From Candidatus Blautia stercoripullorum (lineage in GTDB: Bacteria > Bacillota > Clostridia > Lachnospirales > Lachnospiraceae): DNA of 37,021 bases. Both the position numbers and the translations under genes were made by a program. The stretch is from positions 1 to 37,021 of the forward strand of contig DWUX01000253.1 of the NCBI GenBank assembly GCA_019120545.1. The letters are read 5' to 3'. The notes beneath the pieces were generated by a model. The model was given only the letters and a program-made list of their open reading frames with translations, made no database searches and had not been told where the DNA came from. Shown here piece by piece: positions 7,802 through 16,201 of this stretch. Numbering within the stretch: position 1 is the first letter of the stretch; every line of letters begins with the position of its first letter.

Positions 7802-7844
7802 TTGACAGAGAAATACTTAGAGAATACAATAGTTGCATATACAA
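7802..7844 (+). promoter_or_regulatory. Strong sigma-A promoter with overlapping near-palindromic operator
   Basis: TTGACA (7802-7807), a 17-bp spacer and TACAAT (7825-7830) form a near-consensus promoter. The predicted start point falls within TTGCATATACAA (7833-7844), a near-palindrome. AGTTGCA (7831-7837) is also repeated in reverse as TGCAACT (7855-7861), bracketing the ribosome site. This suits repression by the MarR-family protein encoded at the end of the same operon. Confidence 0.7.
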
Positions 7845-7861
7845 TAATTGGAGGTGCAACT

Positions 7862-9589
7862 ATGCTGCGCAGACTGTTTTCCTATATGCATCAATATAAG
7901 AAATATGCTTTTCTGGCTCTGCTGTGTATTGCCGCAGAGTCTGTTTTTGAACTTATTGTTCCCCTGATCATGGCAGACCTGGTGGATGTGGGGGTTGCGT
8001 CAGGAGACCGGGAGTATATCTTCCGAAAAGGGCTGGAGATGGTGATCTGCGGCGTCATCGCTCTGATCCTGGGGGTAGGAAGCGCCCGATTTTCCGCTCT
8101 GGCAGGACAGGGACTGGGAGCAGAGCTTCGTCTGGCGGAATATGAAAAGCTGCAGAAATATTCTTTTTCCAATATTGACCACTTTCGGGTATCCTCCCTT
8201 GTGACCAGGCTTACCAGTGACGTGACCAATATCCAGAATACGGTTTCCACAGGCATGCGGCCTTTCTGCAGAGGACCGGTAATGCTGGTGGCGGCCACAG
8301 GCGTGGCTTTTTCTATCAACAAAGAACTGGCGGTAGTATTTCTGGTGGCTCTGCCGGTGCTGGCCTGTCTGCTGTTCTGCATTACTATGAAAGTCCGGCC
8401 TCTTTACGGGACCATGCAGGGGGCTATTGACAGGGTAAACAGGATCATCCAGGAGAATCTTACAGCTATCCGGGTGGTAAAGGCCTATGTAAGAGGGGAC
8501 TATGAGATCGCAAAGTTTGAACAGGGAAATGAGAATCTGAAACAGCAGTCAGAGAGGGCTTTCCGTCTGGCCGCCTTGAATATGCCTGCCATGCAGTTTG
8601 TAATGTATGGAACGATTTTAAGCATCCTCTGGTTTGGCGGGGAGCTGATCAATACAGGGGGCATGGAGGTAGGAGAACTGACTGGTTTTCTCAGTTATGT
8701 GCTCCAGATCCTGAATTCTCTGATGATGATATCCAATGTCTTTTTGATGATGACCCGCTCCATTGCCTCAGGAGTCAGGATCATGGAAGTGATCGATGAA
8801 AAAATTGACATTACCGACGAAAAAGCCAGAGATATCCAGGTGGAAAGAGGAGAAATCGAGTTTCAGCATGTCTGGTTCAAATACAAAAAAGAGGCAAAGG
8901 AATATGTCCTTTCTGACATTTCCTTTCATATTGCTCCGGGGCAGACCGTAGGGATCATCGGCCAGACAGGAGCCGCCAAGACCACTTTGGTACAGCTGAT
9001 CCCAAGACTTTACGAAGCAGCGAAGGGAACAGTCCGGGTAGACGGAGTGCCTGTGGAAGAATATCCTATGGAGCATCTGAGAGACGCGGTGGCTATGGTC
9101 CTTCAGAAAAATACTCTTTTTTCCGGAACTCTTCTTTCAAATCTGAAATGGGGAAAGGAAAACGCGTCTATGGAGGAAGTAGAAGAGGCCTGCCGGATCG
9201 CCTGCGCAGATGAATTTATCCAGAACCTTCCAAAAGGCTATGAAACAGAAATGGGACAGGGAGGAGTCAATGTTTCCGGAGGACAGAAACAGAGACTGTG
9301 TATTGCCAGGGCGCTTTTAAAAAGGCCGAAGGTCCTGATCCTGGATGATTCTACCAGCGCTGTGGACACTGCTACAGAAGGAAGGATCCGCCAGAGAATG
9401 AGGGAATACCTGCCGGATATGACGAAGATCATCATTGCCCAGCGTATTTCCTCTGTCCGCCACGCAGATCAGATCCTGATCCTGGACGACGGAAAGATAA
9501 ATGGAATGGGAACTCATGAGGAACTGCTGAAAAACAATGAAATATACCGGCAGATCTATGATTCACAGAAGGAGGGGGCAGAACTGTAA
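7862..9589 (+). CDS. ABC exporter half-transporter A (degenerate ATP site subunit)
   Basis: A 575-aa fusion of a six-helix membrane domain (about residues 1-310) and an ATPase domain. It is one half of a heterodimeric drug or peptide exporter of the LmrCD/BmrCD/TmrAB type. Walker A reads GQTGAAKTT (367-375), with Ala replacing the usual Gly before Lys. The signature is VSGGQ (471-475). After Walker B the catalytic Glu is Asp496 (ILDDS), and the switch His is Gln527 (IAQR). These changes mark the subunit that provides the degenerate ATP site. ATG 7862 has GGAGG 7 nt upstream; longer frames would start inside the promoter. The next gene begins in its stop codon. Confidence 0.95.
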   Translation: MLRRLFSYMHQYKKYAFLALLCIAAESVFELIVPLIMADLVDVGVASGDREYIFRKGLEMVICGVIALILGVGSARFSALAGQGLGAELRLAEYEKLQKYSFSNIDHFRVSSLVTRLTSDVTNIQNTVSTGMRPFCRGPVMLVAATGVAFSINKELAVVFLVALPVLACLLFCITMKVRPLYGTMQGAIDRVNRIIQENLTAIRVVKAYVRGDYEIAKFEQGNENLKQQSERAFRLAALNMPAMQFVMYGTILSILWFGGELINTGGMEVGELTGFLSYVLQILNSLMMISNVFLMMTRSIASGVRIMEVIDEKIDITDEKARDIQVERGEIEFQHVWFKYKKEAKEYVLSDISFHIAPGQTVGIIGQTGAAKTTLVQLIPRLYEAAKGTVRVDGVPVEEYPMEHLRDAVAMVLQKNTLFSGTLLSNLKWGKENASMEEVEEACRIACADEFIQNLPKGYETEMGQGGVNVSGGQKQRLCIARALLKRPKVLILDDSTSAVDTATEGRIRQRMREYLPDMTKIIIAQRISSVRHADQILILDDGKINGMGTHEELLKNNEIYRQIYDSQKEGAEL

Positions 9590-11436
9590 TGGCAAGATAT
9601 GTGGGATATAAAAGACCGAAAGATACGAAAAAAACCCTTTTGCATCTTATGAAATATCTGGGAATGCATAAGTGGATGTTTATGCTGGTAGCCCTTCTGG
9701 TACTGATCAGCGCAGGAGCCAATATTATGGGGACCTATCTTTTGAAGCCGGTGATCAACCAATTCATTCTGCCGGGAGACAAAAAAGGCCTTCTCCTGGC
9801 GGTGGCAGGTATGGGAGGCATGTATGCCTGCGGAGCCCTTGCCACTCTCGGATATAATCAGCTGATGATCCGGTCGGCCCAGAAAGTAGTGAAAGAGATA
9901 AGAGCAGATCTTTTTGCTCATGTGCAGAAGCTGCCGCTAAAATATTTCGACGCTCATACCCATGGAGAACTGATGAGCCGGTTCACCAATGACGTGGATA
10001 CGGTGCAGGAGGCCATGAACAACAGCTTTGCCATGATCATACAAAGCTTTATGATGCTTTTCGGGACTGTGGTCATGATGATGGTGCTGAGTATCCGCCT
10101 GTCTCTCATTGTGGTGATCTTTCTTTTGCTTATGTTTGCCTTTATTAAATTTAACGGGAAAAGAAGCAAGAAGTATTTTCAGAGGCAGCAGGAAGAACTG
10201 GGGAAAATCAATGGTTTTGTAGAGGAGATGACGGCAGGACTGAAGGTAGAAAAGGTTTTTAATCATGAGAAAAAGGATTTTGAAACCTTCCGCAGGATCA
10301 ATGAAGATCTCCGCCGGGAATCCACCAACGCCCTGACCTTTTCAGGAATGATGGTCCCTACTATTGTGAGTCTGTCTTATGTAAACTATGCTGTGTCTGC
10401 CTGCGTAGGAGGACTGTTCACCCTTATGGGGCTTCTGGATATCGGGAGCCTGGCTTCCTATCTGGTGTATGTGCGGCAGAGCGCTATGCCTCTGAACCAA
10501 TTTACCCAGCAGGTAAACTTCCTTCTGGCAGCCCTCTCCGGAGCCGAGAGGATCTTTGAAATGATGGAAGAAGAACCGGAACCGGATGAAGGAAAAGTTA
10601 CTTTATGTAATGCGGCGGAGGATGAAGGAAACCTGAAAGAGTCCAGCGGATATACCGGCAAATTTGTGTGGAAGCTGCCGGAAACAGGGGAGCTGGTGCC
10701 TCTGAAGGGAGATGTGCGTTTCCATGATGTGGTCTTTGGCTATGTGCCGGAAAAAAAGATCCTCAACGGCATTTCTCTTTACGCCAAGCCGGGACAGAAG
10801 ATCGCTTTTGTAGGGTCTACAGGAGCTGGAAAAACCACCATCATTAATCTGATCAACCGTTTTTATGAGATCCAGTCCGGTACCATTACCTACGACGGAA
10901 TCGACATCCGGGAAATTAAGAAGGATGATCTGCGCCGCTCTCTTGCCATGGTCATCCAGGAGACTCATTTGTTTACCGGAACTATTGCGGACAACATCCG
11001 TTATGGAAAACTGGATGCTTCAGAGGAGGAGATAAGAGAGGCGGCAGGGATCGCCAACGCAGACTCCTTTATCCGGCGTCTCCCTCAGGGCTATGACACC
11101 ATGCTTTACAGCGACGGCAGCAATCTTTCCCAGGGACAGAGACAGCTTCTGGCTATTGCCAGAGCAGCGGTGGCAAAGCCTCCGGTGCTGGTATTGGATG
11201 AGGCGACCAGTTCCATTGATACCAGGACTGAAAGGATGATCGAAAAAGGAATGGACGGGATCATGGAGGGAAGAACAGTATTTGTCATTGCCCACAGACT
11301 GTCCACTGTCCGGAACTCAAAGGCGATCATGGTCCTGGAAAAAGGAGAGATCATTGAGAGAGGCAGCCACGAGGAGCTTCTGGAGCAGAAAGGCCGGTAT
11401 TACCAGCTGTATACCGGACAATTTGAATTGGAGTGA
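9589..11436 (+). CDS. ABC exporter half-transporter B (catalytic ATP site subunit)
   Basis: A 615-aa partner of the preceding half-transporter, with an N-terminal six-helix domain and a C-terminal ATPase. Walker A is GSTGAGKTT (409-417). Walker B has the intact catalytic Glu538 (VLDEATSS), and the switch His569 is present (IAHRLSTVR). The signature is LSQGQ (513-517), a weakened LSGGQ. A weak signature here with Asp and Gln changes in the first subunit is exactly what is expected for one dead and one live ATP site. A linker insert of about 50 residues, rich in Glu, precedes the ATPase domain. Start and upstream stop overlap as TAATG, with AAGGAGGGGG upstream. Confidence 0.95.
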   Translation: MARYVGYKRPKDTKKTLLHLMKYLGMHKWMFMLVALLVLISAGANIMGTYLLKPVINQFILPGDKKGLLLAVAGMGGMYACGALATLGYNQLMIRSAQKVVKEIRADLFAHVQKLPLKYFDAHTHGELMSRFTNDVDTVQEAMNNSFAMIIQSFMMLFGTVVMMMVLSIRLSLIVVIFLLLMFAFIKFNGKRSKKYFQRQQEELGKINGFVEEMTAGLKVEKVFNHEKKDFETFRRINEDLRRESTNALTFSGMMVPTIVSLSYVNYAVSACVGGLFTLMGLLDIGSLASYLVYVRQSAMPLNQFTQQVNFLLAALSGAERIFEMMEEEPEPDEGKVTLCNAAEDEGNLKESSGYTGKFVWKLPETGELVPLKGDVRFHDVVFGYVPEKKILNGISLYAKPGQKIAFVGSTGAGKTTIINLINRFYEIQSGTITYDGIDIREIKKDDLRRSLAMVIQETHLFTGTIADNIRYGKLDASEEEIREAAGIANADSFIRRLPQGYDTMLYSDGSNLSQGQRQLLAIARAAVAKPPVLVLDEATSSIDTRTERMIEKGMDGIMEGRTVFVIAHRLSTVRNSKAIMVLEKGEIIERGSHEELLEQKGRYYQLYTGQFELE

Positions 11437-11440
11437 GCAG

Positions 11441-11869
11441 ATGGAAAAAAACAGTATAAGAAAAATCCTTCACCGGCTGGATCTGGAAAGAAGGCAGCTG
11501 ATGCGGCCGAAATTTCTGGAACTGGGCCTGACAGTGGGGGAAGGCCAGCCCAGGATCCTGGACTGCCTGCTGGACAGGAAAGAGCTGACACAGAGAGAAC
11601 TGGCAGATCTGTGTATGTTTGATGTGACTACAATGTCCCGTACTCTGGACAAAATGGAGCAGGCAGGCCTGATACAGAGAAACAAAAATCCTGTCAGCAG
11701 AAGATCTCACCTTATCAGTCTGACAGAGAAGGGAAAGGAAAAAGGAAAACAGGTAAGAGAAGAATTTAACTGGCTGGACGAGATGCTCCAGAAAGGACTC
11801 GCCCGGGAAGAACTGGAAACCTTATATAGGATCCTTGAAAAAATAGAAAAAAATTTAACAGATATATAG
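11441..11869 (+). CDS. MarR-family transcriptional regulator
   Basis: A 142-aa winged-helix regulator. The core shows LTQRELADLCMFDVTTMSRTLDKMEQAGLIQR, the recognition helix and its approach, then a wing with NPVSRRSHLISLTEKGKE. The C-terminal helices needed for dimer formation are present. ATG 11441 lies 4 bp after the exporter stop, with GGAGTGA upstream; in-frame extension into the exporter gene is possible on paper but unlikely. MarR proteins near drug exporters usually repress their own operon and release DNA when a toxic ligand binds. The near-palindrome at 7833-7844 on the operon promoter is a good candidate target. Confidence 0.92.
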   Translation: MEKNSIRKILHRLDLERRQLMRPKFLELGLTVGEGQPRILDCLLDRKELTQRELADLCMFDVTTMSRTLDKMEQAGLIQRNKNPVSRRSHLISLTEKGKEKGKQVREEFNWLDEMLQKGLAREELETLYRILEKIEKNLTDI

Positions 11870-11874
11870 AGGAC

Positions 11875-11947
11875 AGGAGCTGCTGTATGAAACATATGCC
11901 AGAAATATTTATATATTTTAGGTGAATTTGTTTGATCGGCAGCTCCT
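11875..11947 (+). repeat. Inverted repeat downstream of the MarR gene
   Basis: AGGAGCTGC (11875-11883) is matched by GCAGCTCCT (11939-11947), a perfect 9-bp pair around a 55-nt AT-rich loop. It ends just before the next promoter and is followed by TGTTTATT. It could be a weak terminator or an unrelated structured RNA end. Confidence 0.5.
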
Positions 11948-11953
11948 TGTTTA

Positions 11954-11982
11954 TTGACAAATATACCTTGCAAGGTTAGAAT
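11954..11982 (+). promoter_or_regulatory. Near-consensus sigma-A promoter of the transglutaminase/Dlt-like operon
   Basis: TTGACA (11954-11959), 17 bp, TAGAAT (11977-11982). The spacer holds the 10-bp palindrome CCTTGCAAGG (11966-11975), a possible operator. It is the only clear promoter before a run of six closely packed genes. Confidence 0.75.
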
Positions 11983-12034
11983 TAGGTACAAAGTCGAAAA
12001 AACGAAAACCATTGGAAATATAAAGGTAGGAAGC

Positions 12035-13654
12035 ATGGACGGGTACCAGGAGAAAAAGGAAAGAAATACAGTCTATTCACAGCGAAAAACATATCAGTAC
12101 AGGGATTCATCCCAACGCTCCCAGAAAATTCATTCGGGAGAGACTATTCCACAGCAGAGCAAAGACAATCGTTATAAAGAAGGAGTTTATACCAGGATCA
12201 GTACCGGGAAGCGGAACACAGACCGCCGGAGGAGCCCTTCGGGACAGCCCGCAAGAAGAAGGCCCCGGTCTGCCTATGGGGAGAACCGACCCGGAAACAC
12301 CAGAGCCAGGAGTGGCTTAAGAGAATGGGAAGTTTTAGAACAGCAGAATGAAAGAGAATATCAGGAATATTTAGAGAGAAGAAGGAAAAGGCGGGAACGA
12401 AAGAGAAGAGAAGAAGAGATCCGGAGGCGCAAAAGAAAGATCGCTGTCCGGGGAGCCGGAGGAGCCCTTGCAGGTGTGATAGTGATCCTGCTGGTATATG
12501 TTATCTTCTTTTCTAATCCGGTTTTGGGGACTGTGACTGTAGAAGCGGGAACCCTGGATCTTCAGACGGAAAATTTCCTGCGGAAGGATGCAGAGGCAGA
12601 GTTTGTCACAGATATGTCCCAGGTGGATACCAGCCATGTGGGAGAGCAGGAAATCCAGCTGAATGTGAACGGGAAGGAGAGGACCAGCACTTTATCGGTC
12701 CAGGATACAGAAGCTCCTAAAGGAGAGGCGGAAACCGCTACGGTAAACGTGGGCGGTGAGTTGTCACCGGATGAGCTGGTGACGAATATTGAGGACAACA
12801 CAGATGTGACATGCAGTTTTAAAGAGGAACCGGATCTCTCCGGCGTGGGAACCGTACCGGTCACCATAGTCCTTACAGATGAAGGGGGAAATACCACAGA
12901 AATTGAATCAGAGGCAGAGGTGATCGAGGATACAGAGGAGCCGGTGATCGACGGTGTGGCGCCTTTGGAAGGATTTATCGGGGAACCGATTTCCTATAAA
13001 TCAGAGATCACGGTTACAGATAACTGCGACAAAGAAGTGGAGCTGGAAGTAGATACCAGCGATGTGGATACAGAGACTGAGGGAACCTATGATGTGATCT
13101 ATACGGCTACAGACCGGGCCGGTAATACTGCCCAGGCGGAGACGACCATTACAATGAAGGAAAAACCACAGGACTATGTGGAGCCGGAGGAGGTTTACGC
13201 AGAGGCGGATGAGGTCCTGGATGAGATTACCACAGAAGATATGACTCTGAAAGAAAAGGCAAGGGCCATTTATGACTGGTGCAGAAATAACATCGGCTAC
13301 ATCAGTACATCGGATAAGGACAGCTGGACCAACGGAGCTCATCAGGGATTCACCCAGGGGCAGGGAGATTGTTTTGTTTTCTTTTCTACAGCTAAAGCGC
13401 TTCTGACAGAGGCAGATATCCCCAATATTGACGTGGTGAAAAGCGATACCAGCCATTCCAGTCATTATTGGAGTCTGATCGACTGCGGAGACGGATGGTA
13501 TCATTTTGACACTACCCCAAGATCAGGGGGAGGAGAATTCTTTATGCTGACAGATGAAGAGCTGCTGGAATATTCAGAGGCCCATGACAACAGCCACATC
13601 TTTGACCAGAGTCTGTATCCGGCGACCCCGACCACAGATTCCACCATAGAATAG
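12035..13654 (+). CDS. Membrane-anchored transglutaminase-like protein with Ig-like repeats
   Basis: A 539-aa protein. Residues 1 to about 135 are cytoplasmic, highly charged and rich in Arg, Lys and Gln. One membrane segment follows (about 141-162), then two or three Ig-like domains with DTEAP/DTEEP starts and GNT/GTYDV-x-YTATDRAGN ends. A C-terminal transglutaminase/cysteine protease-like domain has Cys446 (GQGDCFVF), His477 (SHYW) and Asp492 (WYHFDTTPR) in the correct order. The catalytic part should face outside. ATG 12035 is chosen because a longer TTG frame would begin in the promoter -35 box. The racemase starts 12 bp after the stop. It could crosslink or trim wall peptides or amino-acylated polymers; substrate unknown. 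Confidence 0.85.
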   Translation: MDGYQEKKERNTVYSQRKTYQYRDSSQRSQKIHSGETIPQQSKDNRYKEGVYTRISTGKRNTDRRRSPSGQPARRRPRSAYGENRPGNTRARSGLREWEVLEQQNEREYQEYLERRRKRRERKRREEEIRRRKRKIAVRGAGGALAGVIVILLVYVIFFSNPVLGTVTVEAGTLDLQTENFLRKDAEAEFVTDMSQVDTSHVGEQEIQLNVNGKERTSTLSVQDTEAPKGEAETATVNVGGELSPDELVTNIEDNTDVTCSFKEEPDLSGVGTVPVTIVLTDEGGNTTEIESEAEVIEDTEEPVIDGVAPLEGFIGEPISYKSEITVTDNCDKEVELEVDTSDVDTETEGTYDVIYTATDRAGNTAQAETTITMKEKPQDYVEPEEVYAEADEVLDEITTEDMTLKEKARAIYDWCRNNIGYISTSDKDSWTNGAHQGFTQGQGDCFVFFSTAKALLTEADIPNIDVVKSDTSHSSHYWSLIDCGDGWYHFDTTPRSGGGEFFMLTDEELLEYSEAHDNSHIFDQSLYPATPTTDSTIE

Positions 13655-13666
13655 CAGGAGGCACCT

Positions 13667-14386
13667 ATGAAATTAGGAGTGATCGGAGGCTTGGGGCCTA
13701 TGGCTACAGCCTGCTTTTTGGAAATGATAACGAAAATGACAGAGGCACAGCGCGATCAGGACCATCTTGAGATCCTGATCCACAGCGCCCCTTATATTCC
13801 GGACAGGACTGCTTTTATCCTGGGAAGGTCCAAGGACAATCCAGTAGAGCCTATGCTGAAAATCGGAAAAAAACTGGCTAAAGAGGTATCCTGCATAGCT
13901 ATTCCCTGCATAACGGCCCATTATTTCTATAAGGAATTATCAGAGAATATTCCGGTGCCCATCATCCATGGGATTTATGAGACCGGTCTGGAACTCCAAA
14001 AGAAGGGGATCAAAAGAGCAGGGCTGATGGCCACAGACGGCACCATAGAAAGCAGGATCTTTCAGGATCAGCTGGAGAAAATGGGGATAGAAGTCCTGCT
14101 TCCCGACGAACGCCGCCAGCAGGATATCATGGATGTTATTTATAAGGACCTGAAGGCAGGCTTTCCGGCAGACATGGAAAAATTCCAGGAGGTTTCCCTC
14201 CAGCTGAAAGACCAGGGCGCTCAGGTGATCCTTTTGGGCTGTACAGAGCTTTCTCTGATAAAGAAAGAGGTTCCCCTGGGAAAAGAATATCTGGACGCCC
14301 TGGAAGTCCTTGCTCAGAGATGTGTGGTCCGATGCGGCAAAAAATTAAATAAAGAATATGAAAATCTGCTGATGAGGGAAGAGTGA
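13667..14386 (+). CDS. Aspartate/glutamate racemase-family amino acid racemase
   Basis: A 239-aa cofactor-independent racemase of the Asp/Glu/hydantoin family, related to RacX/YgeA-type broad amino acid racemases. It begins with GVIGGLGPMATACF and has both catalytic cysteines: Cys81 in IPCITAHYF and Cys192 in LLGCTELSL. The residue after the first Cys is Ile rather than the usual Asn (CNTAH). Together with AGLMATDGTI the fold is clear. It lies between a surface transglutaminase and a DltA-like ligase, so it probably makes the D- (or L-) amino acid that the ligase activates. The exact amino acid cannot be told; Asp, Glu, Ala and homoserine-like substrates are all possible. Confidence 0.88.
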   Translation: MKLGVIGGLGPMATACFLEMITKMTEAQRDQDHLEILIHSAPYIPDRTAFILGRSKDNPVEPMLKIGKKLAKEVSCIAIPCITAHYFYKELSENIPVPIIHGIYETGLELQKKGIKRAGLMATDGTIESRIFQDQLEKMGIEVLLPDERRQQDIMDVIYKDLKAGFPADMEKFQEVSLQLKDQGAQVILLGCTELSLIKKEVPLGKEYLDALEVLAQRCVVRCGKKLNKEYENLLMREE

Positions 14387-14427
14387 AACTGCTTCCGGAT
14401 CAGAAAGATATATGAAGGAGAAAAGAA

Positions 14428-15954
14428 ATGAAAAGAAATATTTTGGAATATCTGGAGGATACAGTACAGAAGTATCCGGATAAGACAGCCTTTGCCAATG
14501 AGAAGATGGGCATGTCTTTTCAGGAGGTATATCAGGTTTCCAGAAGTATTGGTTCCTGTCTTTATGAGAAAGGATATGAAAGGGAGCCGGTTGTGATCTA
14601 TATGCAGAAGCACCCTCATATGATCGCCGCCTTCTGGGGAGTTGTTTACAGCAGCTGTTTTTATGTTCCTATTGACGAGGAAATGCCAAAGTTCCGGATA
14701 GAGCTGATCTTTCAGAATCTGAAGCCCAGAGCAGTGATCTGCGATGAAGCGACCAGCGGACAGATCCGGGAGTTTAAGGATTTTACCGGGGAGGTCCTCC
14801 TCTATGATGAGATTGCAGGATATCCGATCAATGACCAGGCCCTTTCTGACATCAGACGAAGGGCCATTGATACAGACCCTATCTATATAGTCTTTACCTC
14901 AGGTTCTACCGGAATCCCTAAAGGAGTGGCGGCCTGTCACCGGTCTGTGATCGACTATGTGGAAAGTCTGACAGAAGTGCTGGGGGTAAATGAAAATTCA
15001 GTGCTGGCAAATCAGACCCCTCTTTATTTTGACGCCTGCTTAAAAGAACTGTTTTCCAGCCTGAAATGCGGGGCTACCACTTATCTGGTGCCTAAGGCCT
15101 TATTTATGTTCCCGATTAAGCTGGTGGAATTTTTAAATGAATATAAGATCAATACAGTATGCTGGGTGGTATCGGCTCTTACTATGATCTCTTCAATGAA
15201 GACCTTTGACAAGGTTGTGCCAAAATACCTCCATACCATTGCTTTTGGAAGCGAGGTCTTCCCTATCAAACAGTTTAACCTCTGGAGAAAGGCCCTGCCA
15301 AACGCCAGATTTATTAATCTTTACGGCCCTACAGAGGCTACAGGAATGAGCTGCTACTATGAAGTGGACAGAGAATTTCAGGAAGGGGAGCCGATCCCTA
15401 TAGGAAGACCCTTTAAGAATACAGAGATCATTCTTTTGGATGAAAACAACCAGGTTCCGAAACAGGGAGAACCGGGAGAAATGTGTATCCGGGGAACAGC
15501 TCTTACCCTGGGCTATTACAACAATCCTGAAAAGACGGATGAGGTCTTTGTTCAGAATCCTTTAAATCACAGTTATCATGAGCTGATCTACCGGACCGGA
15601 GATATCGGAAAGCTTAATGAAAGAGGAGAGCTGGTCTTTATCTCCCGGAAGGATTTTCAGATCAAACACATGGGCCATAGGATCGAGCTCGGAGAGATCG
15701 AGGTCCATGTAAATATGATCGAGGGCATTGGCAGCGCATGCTGCATTTATGATAAAGAAAAAGAAAAAATCATACTGTTTTACGTGGGAGAGGTGGAGAG
15801 CGGGGCGCTGATCACTCAGCTGAAAAAGAAGCTTCCCAGGTATATGATCCCCAATCATGTATATGCGCTGGAAAAGATGCCGCTGACAGCAAATGGAAAA
15901 ACTGACAGAAACAGACTAAAACAAATCCATGAAGAAAAGAAAAGGAGAAAATGA
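14428..15954 (+). CDS. DltA-like amino acid-adenylating enzyme (carrier protein ligase)
   Basis: A 508-aa stand-alone adenylation enzyme of the DltA/NRPS type. It should activate an amino acid with ATP and load it on the carrier protein encoded next. Motifs in order are A3 FTSGSTGIPKG, A4 YFDACLKELF, A5 NLYGPTEAT, A7 YRTGDIG, A8 KHMGHRIELGEIE, and A10 NGKTD with Lys491. Length matches DltA. At the position where DltA has FCGE, whose Cys helps exclude L-alanine, this protein has FGSE (273-276). The pocket may therefore accept another amino acid. RBS AAGGAG precedes the ATG. The gene ends in an ATGA overlap with the carrier protein gene. Confidence 0.9.
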   Translation: MKRNILEYLEDTVQKYPDKTAFANEKMGMSFQEVYQVSRSIGSCLYEKGYEREPVVIYMQKHPHMIAAFWGVVYSSCFYVPIDEEMPKFRIELIFQNLKPRAVICDEATSGQIREFKDFTGEVLLYDEIAGYPINDQALSDIRRRAIDTDPIYIVFTSGSTGIPKGVAACHRSVIDYVESLTEVLGVNENSVLANQTPLYFDACLKELFSSLKCGATTYLVPKALFMFPIKLVEFLNEYKINTVCWVVSALTMISSMKTFDKVVPKYLHTIAFGSEVFPIKQFNLWRKALPNARFINLYGPTEATGMSCYYEVDREFQEGEPIPIGRPFKNTEIILLDENNQVPKQGEPGEMCIRGTALTLGYYNNPEKTDEVFVQNPLNHSYHELIYRTGDIGKLNERGELVFISRKDFQIKHMGHRIELGEIEVHVNMIEGIGSACCIYDKEKEKIILFYVGEVESGALITQLKKKLPRYMIPNHVYALEKMPLTANGKTDRNRLKQIHEEKKRRK

Positions 15955-16190
15955 CTATGGAACCATTAATGGAAATCTTAAAGAACCTTCACCCGGATGT
16001 TGATTTTGAAACCTGCACTACACTGGTAGACGACAGGATCATTGATTCTTTTGATATTGTCACTATTATCTCAGAGATCAATGACGAGTATGACGTAGTG
16101 ATCCCTGCAGAAGATATTGTGCCGGAGAACTTTAACTCTGCCAAGGCTCTCTATGAGCTGATCCAGCGTCTGGAAGATGAAGACGAATAA
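15951..16190 (+). CDS. DltC-like acyl carrier protein
   Basis: A 79-aa acidic carrier protein. The phosphopantetheine site is Ser33 in IIDSFDIVTII, a DSF variant of the usual DSL/DSM. It carries the activated amino acid as a thioester from the ligase to the membrane acyltransferase. Two starts are possible: ATG 15951 overlaps the ligase stop as ATGA, but GGAG ends only 3 nt before it; ATG 15957 has 9-nt spacing and may be the main start, giving 77 aa. Confidence 0.9.
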   Translation: MTMEPLMEILKNLHPDVDFETCTTLVDDRIIDSFDIVTIISEINDEYDVVIPAEDIVPENFNSAKALYELIQRLEDEDE

Positions 16191-16201
16191 GAGAGGCCGT
16201 C

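Noticed and set aside
7802-7861. Longer N-terminus of exporter subunit A starting at TTG 7802
   Set aside because: That stretch contains the near-consensus promoter and operator, so it cannot be translated from this promoter. ATG 7862 has a good ribosome site.
11282-11440. Longer N-terminal extension of the MarR protein into the exporter gene
   Set aside because: MarR proteins are about 140 aa. ATG 11441 has a good ribosome site and yields the normal length; the extension is the exporter sequence read in another frame.
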